Of a stretch of 64,000 nt of DNA, positions 1-9,096 are shown in pieces; position 1 is the stretch's first letter, and each line of letters starts with the position of its first letter. Source of the stretch: Enterobacter sp. kpr-6 (GTDB lineage: Bacteria > Pseudomonadota > Gammaproteobacteria > Enterobacterales > Enterobacteriaceae). The stretch is from positions 679,769-743,768 of the forward strand of contig NZ_FOYH01000001.1 of the NCBI RefSeq assembly GCF_900116015.1, written 5' to 3'. The notes under the pieces are model-generated. The model was not told the DNA's origin. It was given only the letters and a program-made list of their open reading frames with translations, and did no database searches. A program made the translations under genes and the position numbers.

Positions 1-583
1 GGATGAAACTTATGATGTCGAAACGCTGCGCAAGTGGGCGGCGGAAGAGGGCGTTGTCGCAATGGGCGAAACCGGCCTCGACTATTTCTACACCCCGGAA
101 ACCAAAGCGTTACAGCAGGAATCGTTCCGCAACCATATCCGCATCGGTCGCGAGCTCAATAAGCCCGTTATTGTGCACACCCGTGACGCCAGGGAAGACA
201 CGCTGTCTATCCTGAAAGAAGAAAAGGTGACGGATTGTGGTGGTGTACTACACTGCTTCACAGAAGACAGAGAAACAGCCGGTAAATTGTTGGACATGGG
301 CTTTTATATCTCGTTTTCCGGGATTGTCACTTTCCGTAACGCAGAGCAACTTCGTGATGCCGCGCGCTACGTGCCGCTCGACAGGCTGCTGGTAGAGACG
401 GACTCACCGTATCTGGCACCGGTACCACACCGGGGTAAAGAGAACCAGCCTGCGATGGCCCGCGATGTAGCCGACTACATGGCGGTACTGAAAGGTGTTC
501 CGGTTGAAGAACTGGCGCAACAGACCACGCAAAACTTCGCCAGACTCTTCCATATCGACCCCGCCCGCCTGCAATCCGCCTGA
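1..583 (+). CDS. ycfH: TatD-family metal-dependent hydrolase YcfH (5' end cut by window)
   Basis: The reading frame is already open at base 2 and stops with TGA at 581-583, so the window holds the last 193 residues of a protein of about 265 residues. TatD-family landmarks are present: a GETGLDYF segment with a metal-binding Glu, VHTRDA, the metal-binding His in VLHCFTE, and the ETDSPYLAP motif near the C terminus. The family are TIM-barrel metal-dependent nucleases or phosphoesterases acting in the cytoplasm; the exact substrate of YcfH is not settled. ptsG follows, as in E. coli, which supports orthology. The true start lies outside the window. Confidence 0.93.
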   Translation, partial: DETYDVETLRKWAAEEGVVAMGETGLDYFYTPETKALQQESFRNHIRIGRELNKPVIVHTRDAREDTLSILKEEKVTDCGGVLHCFTEDRETAGKLLDMGFYISFSGIVTFRNAEQLRDAARYVPLDRLLVETDSPYLAPVPHRGKENQPAMARDVADYMAVLKGVPVEELAQQTTQNFARLFHIDPARLQSA

Positions 584-602
584 TCGTTCAGTTTTTTTTT
601 AG

Positions 603-664
603 CTCGTAATTAATATTTATTGCGAGTAAAGTTCACCGCCACAAAAGGGGCGGTGACGTACTCT
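603..664 (+). terminator. Two hairpins downstream of ycfH
   Basis: A first stem (603-610 with 619-626, one G-T pair) is followed by a stronger one (CACCGCC 634-640 with GGCGGTG 649-655, eight-base loop) and a T-rich tail. This is the likely end of the ycfH transcript, though the T tract is not immediate. Confidence 0.5.
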
Positions 665-728
665 TTTGACACATTCAGACACGACTTTTGTAAATTAACG
701 CAAGTTTCACGAAGGCCGCTGGCTGAAA

Positions 729-744
729 CGTGATAGTCGTCAAA
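729..744 (+). promoter_or_regulatory. CRP-cAMP site of the ptsG promoter
   Basis: CGTGA, six bases, then TCAAA resembles the CRP consensus TGTGA-N6-TCACA. The sequence and its place upstream of ptsG match the activating CRP site known in E. coli ptsG. Confidence 0.7.
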
Positions 745-759
745 CAAAGTTACGCCGAT

Positions 760-782
760 TTATTTTACTCTGCGTAATAAAT
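760..782 (+). promoter_or_regulatory. Mlc operator at the ptsG promoter
   Basis: An imperfect palindrome beginning TTATTTTAC and ending GTAATAAAT is nearly identical to the promoter-proximal Mlc site I know from E. coli ptsG. It implies glucose-induced relief of Mlc repression. The assignment rests on similarity only. Confidence 0.7.
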
Positions 783-857
783 AAAGGGCACTTAGATGAC
801 CTGTCCACGGCGCGGCTCTCCCCCCGTGCCAATGCGTGAAAACGTAAAAAAAGTACA

Positions 858-869
858 AATACTCAGGAG
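858..869 (+). promoter_or_regulatory. SgrS-pairing segment and ribosome binding site of ptsG mRNA
   Basis: The leader keeps AATACTCAG (858-866), complementary to CTGAGTATT of the E. coli small RNA SgrS, and it overlaps the AGGAG ribosome binding site (865-869). The E. coli bases just upstream (CACCC) differ here, so pairing would be shorter on that side. Under sugar-phosphate stress SgrS with Hfq blocks ptsG translation. Confidence 0.6.
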
Positions 870-880
870 CACTCTCAATT

Positions 881-2314
881 ATGTTTAAGAATGCATTTGC
901 TAACCTGCAGAAGGTCGGTAAATCACTGATGCTGCCAGTATCCGTACTGCCTATCGCAGGTATCCTGCTGGGCGTCGGTGCGGCAAACTTCAGCTGGTTG
1001 CCAGGCGTGGTTTCTCACGTTATGGCAGAAGCGGGCGGTTCTGTTTTTGCAAACATGCCGCTGATTTTCGCGATCGGTGTGGCGCTTGGCTTCACCAACA
1101 ACGACGGCGTTTCTGCGCTGGCCGCTGTAGTCGCTTACGGCATCATGGTGAAAACCATGGCGGTGGTTGCGCCGCTGGTGCTGCATTTACCTGCTGAAGA
1201 AATCGCGGCGAAACACCTGGCAGATACCGGTGTTCTGGGCGGTATCATCTCCGGTGCGATTGCAGCCTATATGTTCAACCGCTTCTACCGCATCAAGCTG
1301 CCTGAGTATCTGGGCTTCTTCGCCGGTAAACGCTTTGTACCGATCATCTCTGGTTTGACCGCGATCGTCTTCGGCGTTGTGCTGTCCTTCATTTGGCCGC
1401 CGATTGGCTCTGCGATTCAGACCTTCTCTCAGTGGGCTGCTTACCAGAACCCGGTTGTGGCATTCGGTATTTACGGCTTCATCGAGCGTTGCCTGGTACC
1501 GTTTGGTCTGCACCACATCTGGAACGTTCCTTTCCAGATGCAGATTGGTGAATTCACCAACGCCGCAGGTCAGGTCTTCCACGGTGACATTCCGCGTTAC
1601 ATGGCAGGCGACCCGACTGCGGGCAAACTGTCTGGTGGCTTCCTGTTCAAAATGTACGGTCTGCCGGCTGCGGCTATCGCCATCTGGCACTCAGCGAAAC
1701 CTGAGAACCGTGCGAAAGTGGGCGGTATCATGATCTCCGCGGCGCTGACCTCGTTCCTGACGGGTATCACCGAGCCGATCGAGTTCTCCTTCATGTTTGT
1801 TGCGCCGATCCTGTACGGAATTCACGCAGTTCTGGCAGGCCTGGCCTTCCCGATCTGTATCCTGCTGGGTATGCGTGACGGTACGTCCTTCTCTCACGGT
1901 CTGATCGACTTCATCGTTCTCTCCGGTAACGGCAGCAAAATTTGGCTGTTCCCGATTGTTGGCCTGTGCTACGCGGCGATTTATTACACCGTGTTCCGTG
2001 TGCTGATTAAAGCGATGGATCTGAAAACTCCAGGTCGTGAAGATGCGTCTGACGATGTGAAAGCAACCGGCACCAGCGAAATGGCACCGGCTCTGGTTTC
2101 AGCATTCGGTGGTAAAGACAACATCACTAACCTTGATGCCTGTATTACTCGTCTGCGTGTAAGCGTGGCCGATGTGGCGAAAGTTGATCAGGCTGGCCTG
2201 AAAAAACTGGGTGCCGCAGGCGTGGTTGTCGCAGGTTCCGGCGTTCAGGCCATTTTCGGTACCAAATCCGATAACCTGAAAACCGAAATGGATGAATACA
2301 TCCGCAGCAACTAA
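881..2314 (+). CDS. ptsG: PTS glucose-specific EIICB component
   Basis: Inner-membrane glucose permease of the phosphotransferase system, which imports and phosphorylates glucose to glucose 6-phosphate. The 477 residues equal the E. coli length. An N-terminal hydrophobic EIIC domain (roughly 1-385) contains the conserved [12 protein letters not shown] segment. A linker leads to the EIIB domain, with the phosphorylated Cys421 in [10 protein letters not shown]. The ATG sits behind AGGAG. The leader carries CRP, Mlc and SgrS elements, so control by glucose and by sugar-phosphate stress is expected. The gene is monocistronic, with a strong terminator directly behind it. Confidence 0.98.
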   Translation: MFKNAFANLQKVGKSLMLPVSVLPIAGILLGVGAANFSWLPGVVSHVMAEAGGSVFANMPLIFAIGVALGFTNNDGVSALAAVVAYGIMVKTMAVVAPLVLHLPAEEIAAKHLADTGVLGGIISGAIAAYMFNRFYRIKLPEYLGFFAGKRFVPIISGLTAIVFGVVLSFIWPPIGSAIQTFSQWAAYQNPVVAFGIYGFIERCLVPFGLHHIWNVPFQMQIGEFTNAAGQVFHGDIPRYMAGDPTAGKLSGGFLFKMYGLPAAAIAIWHSAKPENRAKVGGIMISAALTSFLTGITEPIEFSFMFVAPILYGIHAVLAGLAFPICILLGMRDGTSFSHGLIDFIVLSGNGSKIWLFPIVGLCYAAIYYTVFRVLIKAMDLKTPGREDASDDVKATGTSEMAPALVSAFGGKDNITNLDACITRLRVSVADVAKVDQAGLKKLGAAGVVVAGSGVQAIFGTKSDNLKTEMDEYIRSN

Positions 2315-2335
2315 GTCATAGTCTGGGGAGACTGA

Positions 2336-2359
2336 GGGAGCCGAATGGCTCCCTTTTTT
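2336..2359 (+). terminator. Rho-independent terminator of ptsG
   Basis: Perfect seven-base stem GGGAGCC/GGCTCCC with loop GAAT, followed by six T. Confidence 0.9.
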
Positions 2360-2380
2360 ACGTCTGTGCTTTGTTGCTTG

Positions 2381-2479
2381 CCCCTCACCCCGGCCCTCTC
2401 CCCAGGGGAGAGGGGGAAAGACCAGTTCATGCTCGATCTGTCCCCTCTCCCTGTGGGAGAGGGTTAGGGTGAGGGGGTA
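2381..2479. repeat. Palindromic intergenic repeat, copy 1
   Basis: The element starts CCCCTCACCCCGGCC and ends TTAGGGTGAGGGGG, so its ends are inverted. Each half folds on itself around CTCCCC/GGGGAG, and the centre carries GCTCGATCTGT. It lies between the convergent genes ptsG and fhuE. Related copies lie at 24358-24631, 30963-31015, 34467-34500 (degenerate) and 61365-61505. Confidence 0.8.
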
Positions 2480-2488
2480 ACCGAATAA

Positions 2489-2515
2489 AAAAAGGGGAGC
2501 CAGCTGGCTCCCCCT
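2489..2515 (-). terminator. Rho-independent terminator of fhuE
   Basis: A perfect 20-base palindrome (2496-2515, GGGGAGCCAG and its complement) is followed on the minus strand by a run of seven T. Confidence 0.85.
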
Positions 2516-2531
2516 GTTCATTTCACATCAA

Positions 2532-4748
2532 TCAGAAGCTGTAACTTGCGCTCACAGAGAAGTTACGCGGCGCACCGTACACGCCGTAAGTGCCCAGATA
2601 ATCGTAATACTCTTTATCGAATACGTTGTTCAGGTTCGCCTGCACGCTAAGGTTTTTCGTTGCCTGATAGCGGGTGAACAGATCAACCACGGTATAACCG
2701 TTCTGAGAGATACGCGTCGGACCATTCGGGCCCGCGATGTCCTGCCAGGTTTTGTTCTGCCAGCGTGCGCCGCCGCCGATTGCCAGTTCAGGCAGCATCG
2801 GTAGCTGGTAGCGGGTAAACAGTTTCATCGTGGTGCGCGGCTGCTCCGGGCTGACGGCTACGCCATCGCCATCTTCTGCAACATAGCGGGTGGCACCAAA
2901 GGTCAGTTGCAGGTTATCCGTTAACGCGCCGTTCAGCTCAAACTCAACGCCTTTACTGACAGTGCCGCTGACAGATTTGTAAGCCGTCTGGCCGCCAGAG
3001 TTCGGGATGGTCACGCCAGTGCTAACCGCCACATCGTCCTGCTCAGTGCGGAACACGGCCAGCGATGCGGTCAGACGGGTGTTGAACCAGTCACCTTTAA
3101 TCCCCGCTTCGTAGCTGTCGCCGGTGGTCGGATCGAGGAACACGCTGTTCGCGTCACGCTGACCGGTCGGCTGGAAGATCGAGGTGTAGCTGCCGTAAAC
3201 GGAGAACGTATCGTCAATGTCGTAGATCAGCCCGGCATAGGGCGTCACCTTGTCAAACTTAGCGTTGCGGATCTCGTCCGGCTTACGCTCCAGGTTGTAT
3301 TTGGCGCTCCACTCGGTATAACGCGCGCCGAGGATCAGGTGCAGCGGGTCAGCCAGGGAAAGACGGGTGGCAAGATAGCCGGACTTCTGACGGATCACTT
3401 CACGCTGATACAGGGCAAAGTCGGACCACGCCGGGTAAGCCAGCGAATTGCCGTTGTAGTTGTGAATATTCCCCACGTCCATCAGGCCGAAGTTATCGTT
3501 GACCGGATAGGAGTTGTCATAGTTGTTGCGCTGACGACTGTAGCTGCCGCCGAACATCAGTTCGTGCTGACGGCCTAACAGCTCGTAGCCACCGCGAACA
3601 AAGGCATCCACGGAATCCTGCTTACGCTCGCCGACGTTCCAGCCACCCCACGCGCCCTGGAACAGCGCTGAGTTGTACAGGCCAGTGGCTCTGTCCGGGA
3701 AGCCGTCGATATACATCAGGCGGCTGTCGAAATTGGTTTCCGCGTGCATGGCGTTAATTTTCGCTTCCCAGCCGTTGTCGAAACGCTGCGTCAGGTTTGC
3801 GAAAATTTTGGTGTCATCTTTATTGGAGTAGGCCCAGTCAGCGGCGGTATTAAAACCACGACGGAAATGGGTGCGGCTGCCATCGCTGTACAACGACGGG
3901 AACCCGCCCCAGGTCGGGCTGTCGCTGTCGCTTTCCTGGTAGCTGTAGCCTAACGAGAGCAGCGTGGAGTCGGTGATGTCCGCATCAACCACGCCGTAAA
4001 CAAATTTTTTGCGCGTGCTGTTACGTTCAACAAAAGAGTCGCCATCTTCGTAACCGGTGATCACTCGGCCACGCACATTACCGGATTCAGTCAGCGGAGC
4101 CTGCAAATCCAGCACATAGCGCTCTTTACCCCAACTGCCGTAGGTCGCGGAAGCGGAGCCTTTAAATTCTTTGCTGTCTGCGTGCTTACGTACCATGTTG
4201 ACGTAAGCCGACGGGTTGCCGGTGCCGCTCATCAGGCCCGCTGCGCCACGGACCACTTCGATACGATCGTATATGGCGGTGTCACCCGTGGTATCGCCAA
4301 AGTTCCAGCGGTTATCGAGGAACGTCGGCATATCTTCATACGCGAAGTTGCTGATGATAAAGCCGCGGGAATAGAAATTGGTGCGGTTGGTATCAATACG
4401 GGAAGCGCTTACGCCGGTCGTATTCTCCAGCACGTCCTCAATCGTGGTCAGTTCCTGATCCTGCATACGTTGCTGGCTCATCACGCTGACTGACTGCGGA
4501 ATATCACGCGGTACCAACAGCAGTTTGGTCCCGGTGGTGGTGGTTTTAACGCTGTAATCCTGATCCTGACTATCGACAACGTCGTTAGTCATTGTTCCGT
4601 CAACGACAACGGTATCTTCCGTGGCATTAGCTTCCGCAGCCAGCGTGGCGGCAGGGGTAAGAGCGAAGGCAATGCAGACCGCCAGCAGAGATGGATTCGT
4701 GGCAGGCGGACGTTGTCCATTCCTGGTGTGAATGGTGAAAGACATCAT
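2532..4748 (-). CDS. fhuE: TonB-dependent ferric-coprogen/rhodotorulate receptor FhuE
   Basis: Outer-membrane receptor of 738 residues (E. coli FhuE precursor about 729). A signal peptide ends near LAAEA at about residue 40, followed by a TonB-box-like DTVVVDG, then a plug domain (RDIPQSVSVMSQQRM, GTGNPSAYVNMVRK) and a 22-strand barrel. The protein ends in an aromatic residue (SYSF), as outer-membrane barrels do. Its place between ptsG and hinT is that of E. coli fhuE. The family imports hydroxamate siderophores with TonB-ExbBD energy. Start ATGATG follows an AAAGGG ribosome binding site; the second ATG is possible. Siderophore specificity is inferred from orthology. Confidence 0.93.
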   Translation of the reverse strand: MMSFTIHTRNGQRPPATNPSLLAVCIAFALTPAATLAAEANATEDTVVVDGTMTNDVVDSQDQDYSVKTTTTGTKLLLVPRDIPQSVSVMSQQRMQDQELTTIEDVLENTTGVSASRIDTNRTNFYSRGFIISNFAYEDMPTFLDNRWNFGDTTGDTAIYDRIEVVRGAAGLMSGTGNPSAYVNMVRKHADSKEFKGSASATYGSWGKERYVLDLQAPLTESGNVRGRVITGYEDGDSFVERNSTRKKFVYGVVDADITDSTLLSLGYSYQESDSDSPTWGGFPSLYSDGSRTHFRRGFNTAADWAYSNKDDTKIFANLTQRFDNGWEAKINAMHAETNFDSRLMYIDGFPDRATGLYNSALFQGAWGGWNVGERKQDSVDAFVRGGYELLGRQHELMFGGSYSRQRNNYDNSYPVNDNFGLMDVGNIHNYNGNSLAYPAWSDFALYQREVIRQKSGYLATRLSLADPLHLILGARYTEWSAKYNLERKPDEIRNAKFDKVTPYAGLIYDIDDTFSVYGSYTSIFQPTGQRDANSVFLDPTTGDSYEAGIKGDWFNTRLTASLAVFRTEQDDVAVSTGVTIPNSGGQTAYKSVSGTVSKGVEFELNGALTDNLQLTFGATRYVAEDGDGVAVSPEQPRTTMKLFTRYQLPMLPELAIGGGARWQNKTWQDIAGPNGPTRISQNGYTVVDLFTRYQATKNLSVQANLNNVFDKEYYDYLGTYGVYGAPRNFSVSASYSF

Positions 4749-4846
4749 AAACCCTTTTGCGTGTTAGAAAGTTAAGGCCCACTAGCGATACGTTGTCGTT
4801 ACTGAGCGTGTTGTTTATTCAGGTATGAAATACGCATGGAAATGCA

Positions 4847-4865
4847 AATGCGAAATATACGCATT
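4847..4865 (-). promoter_or_regulatory. Possible Fur box upstream of fhuE
   Basis: A 19-base inverted repeat (AATGCG, seven bases, CGCATT) lies about 100 bases upstream of the fhuE start. Its length equals a Fur box, and an iron-uptake receptor should be Fur-controlled. Identity to the GATAATGATAATCATTATC consensus is weak, so this is tentative. The rest of 4749-5048 is divergent promoter space for fhuE and hinT with no other gene visible. Confidence 0.35.
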
Positions 4866-5048
4866 ACAGTTCAGGATGTAAACAGACGTAAGTTTTATTA
4901 CAAAGAAGGGCTTTACCCGGCAGTCAGTCAGTTACCTGTTGTCTGGGATTTTCAGCAGGGAAGAAAAAGAGGTTTATAGTTGAAACATCAGGAGATTCTC
5001 GCTCATACTCTCAGGCAATATTATGCAGTCATAAAGAAGGAAGATGAC

Positions 5049-5405
5049 ATGGCCGAAGAAACCATTTTCAGCAAAATTATTCGTCGCGAAATACCGTCAG
5101 ACATCGTCTGGCAGGATGAGCTTGTTACCGCGTTTCGCGACATCTCTCCGCAGGCTCCAACGCACATTCTGATCGTCCCCAATATTCTTATTCCTACGGT
5201 GAATGATGTAACCGAAGCGCATGAGCAGGCGCTGGGCCGCATGATGACCGTGGCGGCAAAAATCGCACAGCAGGAAGGGATCGCGGAAGACGGCTATCGC
5301 TTGATTATGAACTGTAACCGCCATGGCGGGCAGGAAGTCTATCATATTCATATGCATCTCCTGGGTGGCCGCGCGCTGGGCCCCATGCTGACGCATAAAG
5401 GTTAA
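5049..5405 (+). CDS. hinT: Purine nucleoside phosphoramidase HinT
   Basis: Small cytoplasmic HIT-family hydrolase of 118 residues. It begins [13 protein letters not shown] like E. coli HinT and carries the histidine triad [10 protein letters not shown] near the C terminus. It hydrolyses adenosine 5'-phosphoramidates. The ATG at 5049 follows AAGGAAG; an in-frame upstream start at 4980 would add 23 residues absent from the family. It ends THKG, one residue shorter than the E. coli protein. It heads the hinT-ycfL-lpoB-thiK-nagZ-ycfP cluster, with five bases to ycfL. Confidence 0.95.
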   Translation: MAEETIFSKIIRREIPSDIVWQDELVTAFRDISPQAPTHILIVPNILIPTVNDVTEAHEQALGRMMTVAAKIAQQEGIAEDGYRLIMNCNRHGGQEVYHIHMHLLGGRALGPMLTHKG

Positions 5406-5410
5406 AAATA

Positions 5411-5785
5411 ATGAATAAAGGGTGCATGTGCGCGTTACTGGCGGCGATTCTGCTTGCCGGATGCAGCTCGCGTCCGGAAATCCCGGTGAGCGATGAGCAA
5501 ACGCTGGTAATGGAATCTACCGTGCTGGCCGCCGGGATCAGCGCGGAAAAGCCTGAACTGACGCGAACAGATATTCAGGCCTCGGCCTCCTCCTCGCTCT
5601 ACAATGAAAGGCGTGAACCGATCACCGTTAATTACCGCTTTTACTGGTATGACGCCAGAGGTCTGGAAATGCATCCACTCGAAGCACCGCGAAGTGTGAC
5701 GGTGCCGGGCAACTCGTCGGTAACGCTTTATGGCAGCGCCAGTATGCTGGGCGCGCATAAAGTCCGACTTTATCTCTATTTGTAA
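5411..5785 (+). CDS. ycfL: YcfL family lipoprotein
   Basis: Protein of 124 residues with a lipoprotein signal: a short hydrophobic segment and the lipobox LLAGC with Cys about residue 18, then SSRPE. The remainder contains the YcfL-type VNYRFYWYDARGLEM segment. It is probably a periplasm-facing outer-membrane lipoprotein; its role is unknown. It sits between hinT and lpoB as in E. coli, and the stop is 12 bases before the lpoB ATG. Confidence 0.9.
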   Translation: MNKGCMCALLAAILLAGCSSRPEIPVSDEQTLVMESTVLAAGISAEKPELTRTDIQASASSSLYNERREPITVNYRFYWYDARGLEMHPLEAPRSVTVPGNSSVTLYGSASMLGAHKVRLYLYL

Positions 5786-5797
5786 GGGGTGAATTTG

Positions 5798-6445
5798 ATG
5801 AGAAATATGGTGCGCTATACGCTACTGATGACGGTAGCCCTCGTTCTGACCGCGTGTCAGATGCCGCGCGAACAGCCGCCTGCGCCGGTTGAAGAAGTAA
5901 AACCTGTGCAGCCACAACCTACCGTGCCTGCGCAACCTCTGCCCACCGTACCGTCGGTGCCTTCCGTACCGTCGCAGCCGGGTCCTATTGAACATACGGA
6001 TGAACCTGCTCAGCCTGCGCCGCGTGAACGTCATTATGACTGGAATGGTGCAATGCAGCCGATGGTGGGCAAAATGCTTCAGGCCAGCGGTGCCAGCGGC
6101 GGCAGCGTTCTGTTAGTAGACAGCATCAATAACCGCACCAACGGTTCGCTTAACACGGCTGAAGGAACGGAAACCCTGCGCAATGCGCTGGCGAATAACG
6201 GTAAATTCACGCTGGTGTCAGCGCAGCAATTAGCGATGGCGAAACAGCAACTGGGGCTTTCCGCCCAGGACAGCCTCGGTTCGCGCAGTAAAGCCATTGG
6301 CATTGCCCGCAATGTCGGTGCGCAGTATGTGCTGTACTCCAACGTCTCCGGCAATGTGAATTCCCCGTCGCTGCAAATGCAGCTGATGCTGGTTCAAACG
6401 GGTGAAATAGTCTGGTCGGGTAAGGGTGCCGTCTCTCAACAATAA
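5798..6445 (+). CDS. lpoB: Penicillin-binding protein activator LpoB
   Basis: Outer-membrane lipoprotein that stimulates PBP1B in peptidoglycan synthesis. From ATG 5798 it has 215 residues: signal peptide with lipobox LTAC, a Pro/Val/Gln-rich flexible linker (about residues 25-65), then the globular domain ([15 protein letters not shown] to GKGAVSQQ), nearly identical in pattern to E. coli LpoB. AAGGGG lies eight bases before this ATG; a GTG at 5789 would add three residues. The last 20 bases overlap thiK, which suggests translational coupling. Confidence 0.95.
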   Translation: MRNMVRYTLLMTVALVLTACQMPREQPPAPVEEVKPVQPQPTVPAQPLPTVPSVPSVPSQPGPIEHTDEPAQPAPRERHYDWNGAMQPMVGKMLQASGASGGSVLLVDSINNRTNGSLNTAEGTETLRNALANNGKFTLVSAQQLAMAKQQLGLSAQDSLGSRSKAIGIARNVGAQYVLYSNVSGNVNSPSLQMQLMLVQTGEIVWSGKGAVSQQ

Positions 6446-7247
6446 GTTTTCGCGTGACGAGGTACTGTCACGCTTTTTTCCGCACTATTCACTCGCCGCC
6501 AGCCTGACTTCTGTTGGGCTTGGCGGCGGCAGTGTGATCATTGAAAACGCCCATCAACGTCTTGTGTTGCGCCATGCGCATGCCGCAAACGCCTCCGCGC
6601 CATTTTTGCGTCAGTACCGCGCCCTCAAGCGTCTGCCGTCTACGCTTGCGCCCGCCCCGGTGTTTTACTGTGAAGGCTGGATGGCGGTCGATTACCTTGA
6701 AGGAGAGGTAAAAAGCGCGCTACCGGCTACCGACGCGCTCGCCGGGCTGTTGTATCATCTGCATCAGCAAACCCGCTTTGGCTGGCGAATAACGTTATTG
6801 CCCCTGCTTGAGGCGTACTGGCAGGGCGCATCCCCGGCACGCCGCACCCCACGGTGGCTGCGTGAACTTAAACGTCTGCGCAAGCTCAAAGAGCCGAATG
6901 TGTTTCGCCTTGCGCCGCTGCACATGGATGTCCATGCCGGGAATCTCGTCAATACCGCCCAGGGGCTACGGCTGATTGACTGGGAATATGCGGGAGACGG
7001 TGATATCGCGCTGGAACTGGCGTCGGTCTGGACTGACAATGAGCACGCGCGCCGGGATCTGGTAGATGCCTATGCCCGTTCCGCCCGTGTTGAGGCAGAT
7101 GTGCTCTGGCATCATGTCCGTCAGTGGCGTCCCTGGGTCTTAATGCTGATGGTAGGCTGGTACGAATGCCGCTGGCGACAGACGGGTGAACAACAATTTA
7201 TCACTCTGGCAAATGAAACATGGTGTCAGTTACAAACAAAAGGATAA
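6426..7247 (+). CDS. thiK: Thiamine kinase ThiK
   Basis: Cytoplasmic kinase phosphorylating thiamine to thiamine monophosphate for salvage. It has 273 residues, close to E. coli ThiK (274). The aminoglycoside-phosphotransferase-like fold shows the catalytic-loop motif [10 protein letters not shown] and the metal-binding [10 protein letters not shown]. It starts with GTG inside the lpoB 3' end and stops just before nagZ, whose GTG lies 11 bases downstream. The N-terminal half is more diverged from E. coli than the C-terminal half. Confidence 0.92.
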   Translation: MPSLNNKFSRDEVLSRFFPHYSLAASLTSVGLGGGSVIIENAHQRLVLRHAHAANASAPFLRQYRALKRLPSTLAPAPVFYCEGWMAVDYLEGEVKSALPATDALAGLLYHLHQQTRFGWRITLLPLLEAYWQGASPARRTPRWLRELKRLRKLKEPNVFRLAPLHMDVHAGNLVNTAQGLRLIDWEYAGDGDIALELASVWTDNEHARRDLVDAYARSARVEADVLWHHVRQWRPWVLMLMVGWYECRWRQTGEQQFITLANETWCQLQTKG

Positions 7248-7258
7248 GAGAGGTCAGT

Positions 7259-8281
7259 GTGGGTCCGGTAATGTTAGATGTCGAAGGCTATGAACTGGAT
7301 GCGGAAGAGCGCGAAATTCTGGCGCATCCGCTGGTGGGGGGCTTAATCCTCTTTACCCGCAACTATCACGATCCCGAGCAGCTTCGGGAACTGGTGCGTC
7401 AGATCCGCGACGCCTCCCGTCACCGGCTGGTGGTGGCGGTGGATCAGGAAGGCGGGCGCGTTCAGCGTTTCCGTGAAGGATTCACCCGGCTGCCGGCTGC
7501 CCAGTCCTTCGCTGCGCTGTTGGGCGTGGAAGAGGGCGCAAAGTGTGCTGAAGAAGCGGGCTGGCTGATGGCGAGTGAAATGATCGCCATGGACATTGAT
7601 ATCAGCTTCGCACCGGTGCTCGATGTCGGTCATATCAGCGCAGCCATCGGCGAGCGTTCCTATCATGCCGATCCCGCCACTGCGCTTGCGGTCGCCACGC
7701 GTTTTATCGACGGAATGCACAGCGCCGGAATGAAAACCACCGGCAAGCATTTCCCCGGTCACGGAGCGGTGAGTGCCGACTCGCACAAAGAAACCCCGCG
7801 CGATCCGCGCGAAGAAGCAGAAATCCGCGCCAAAGATATGTCGGTGTTTCGCACGCTGATCACCGACAATAAACTCGACGCCATCATGCCCGCGCATGTG
7901 ATTTACAGCGACGCCGATCCGCGTCCGGCCAGCGGTTCACCGTACTGGTTAAAAACGGTGTTGCGCGAAGAGCTGGGCTTTAACGGCGTCATTTTCTCTG
8001 ACGATTTGTCGATGGAAGGGGCCGCCATCATGGGCAGTTATGCCGAACGCGGCCAGGCGTCGCTGGATGCGGGCTGCGATATGATCCTGGTGTGTAATAA
8101 TCGTAAAGGCGCGGTAAGCGTGTTGGATAACTTGTCACCGATCAATGCAGAGCGTGTTACGCAGTTGTATCATAAAGGTTCATTTACGCGTCAGGAATTG
8201 ATGGATTCCGCGAAGTGGAAAACGGTCAGCGCCCGGCTTGAACAGCTACATGAGCGCTGGCAGGAACACAAAGCCCATTAA
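7259..8281 (+). CDS. nagZ: Beta-N-acetylhexosaminidase NagZ
   Basis: Cytoplasmic family GH3 enzyme that removes GlcNAc from anhydromuropeptides during cell-wall recycling; its products are known to feed AmpC induction in enterobacteria. From GTG 7259 it has 340 residues (E. coli 341) and begins [13 protein letters not shown]. The GH3 signature KHFPGHGAV followed by DSH and the [10 protein letters not shown] segment are present. AGAGAGG precedes the GTG; an ATG at 7220 would give a non-homologous 13-residue extension overlapping thiK. Confidence 0.95.
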   Translation: MGPVMLDVEGYELDAEEREILAHPLVGGLILFTRNYHDPEQLRELVRQIRDASRHRLVVAVDQEGGRVQRFREGFTRLPAAQSFAALLGVEEGAKCAEEAGWLMASEMIAMDIDISFAPVLDVGHISAAIGERSYHADPATALAVATRFIDGMHSAGMKTTGKHFPGHGAVSADSHKETPRDPREEAEIRAKDMSVFRTLITDNKLDAIMPAHVIYSDADPRPASGSPYWLKTVLREELGFNGVIFSDDLSMEGAAIMGSYAERGQASLDAGCDMILVCNNRKGAVSVLDNLSPINAERVTQLYHKGSFTRQELMDSAKWKTVSARLEQLHERWQEHKAH

Positions 8282-8320
8282 TCCGCCCTTAGAGGGGAGT
8301 TGTAGTGTGGTGAGGACACA

Positions 8321-8863
8321 ATGATCATTTATTTACACGGTTTTGATTCAAACAGCCCGGGTAATCATGAAAAGGTGCTGCAACTACAGTTTATCGATCC
8401 CGATGTGCGATTGATTAGCTACAGTACGCGCCATCCTAAGCATGATATGCAGCATTTGCTTAAAGAAGTGGACAAAATGTTGCAGCTTAACATTGATGAG
8501 CGTCCGCTGATTTGCGGTGTGGGGCTGGGCGGCTACTGGGCTGAACGTATCGGTTTTCTTTGTGATATCCGTCAGGTGATTTTCAATCCTAATCTTTTCC
8601 CGGAAGAGAATATGGAAGGCAAAATCGACAGGCCGGAAGAATATGCCGATATCGCAACCAAGTGCGTGACAAATTTTCGTGAGAAAAATCGCGATCGTTG
8701 CCTGGCCATTCTCTCCCGCCGCGATGAGGCGCTGGACAATCAACGTAGCGCGGCACTGCTTCATACCTGGTATGAAATCGTCTGGGATGAAGAACAGAGC
8801 CATAAATTTAAAAATATCTCGCCGCATTTACAGCGTATCAAAGCGTTTAAGACGCTCGGTTAA
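8321..8863 (+). CDS. ycfP: YcfP, UPF0227 alpha/beta-hydrolase-like protein
   Basis: Protein of 180 residues starting [11 protein letters not shown], the oxyanion-side motif of small esterases related to YqiA. The expected nucleophile elbow reads GVGLGG, with no serine at the usual place, as I recall for E. coli YcfP, so catalytic activity is doubtful. It is the last gene of the hinT cluster, 39 bases after nagZ, and is followed by a terminator. Function unknown. Confidence 0.9.
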   Translation: MIIYLHGFDSNSPGNHEKVLQLQFIDPDVRLISYSTRHPKHDMQHLLKEVDKMLQLNIDERPLICGVGLGGYWAERIGFLCDIRQVIFNPNLFPEENMEGKIDRPEEYADIATKCVTNFREKNRDRCLAILSRRDEALDNQRSAALLHTWYEIVWDEEQSHKFKNISPHLQRIKAFKTLG

Positions 8864-8880
8864 TGCCAGCCTTTTTATAA

Positions 8881-8907
8881 AAGTCAGCCAGATGGCTGAC
8901 TTTTTTT
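8881..8907 (+). terminator. Terminator after ycfP
   Basis: Stem AAGTCAGCC/GGCTGACTT with loop AGAT and a run of T. Confidence 0.88.
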
Positions 8908-8948
8908 ACCCTCCGCGTTAAAAAAGCCTATCTTTTAAGCAGCAAAAC

Positions 8949-8962
8949 TTGATGTATATCAA
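8949..8962 (+). promoter_or_regulatory. FNR box upstream of ndh
   Basis: TTGATGTATATCAA matches the FNR consensus TTGAT-N4-ATCAA perfectly, about 135 bases before the ndh start. E. coli ndh is repressed by FNR without oxygen through a site at the same place, so anaerobic repression is expected. A second known upstream FNR site could not be identified with confidence. Confidence 0.85.
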
Positions 8963-9096
8963 TTTTGGTATGACCAATGCACCGTTCGTGTTATTCTCGA
9001 TACAGATTTGCGGTTTCATTTCAGTAACTTGTTGTTAATTAAACGTTATTTATATAACTTTTAGTTAACAATTGGTTAATAATTTAGGGGGTCACG

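Noticed and set aside
4980-5048. N-terminal extension of hinT
   Set aside because: The ATG at 5049 has a good ribosome binding site and matches the family start; the extension is non-homologous.
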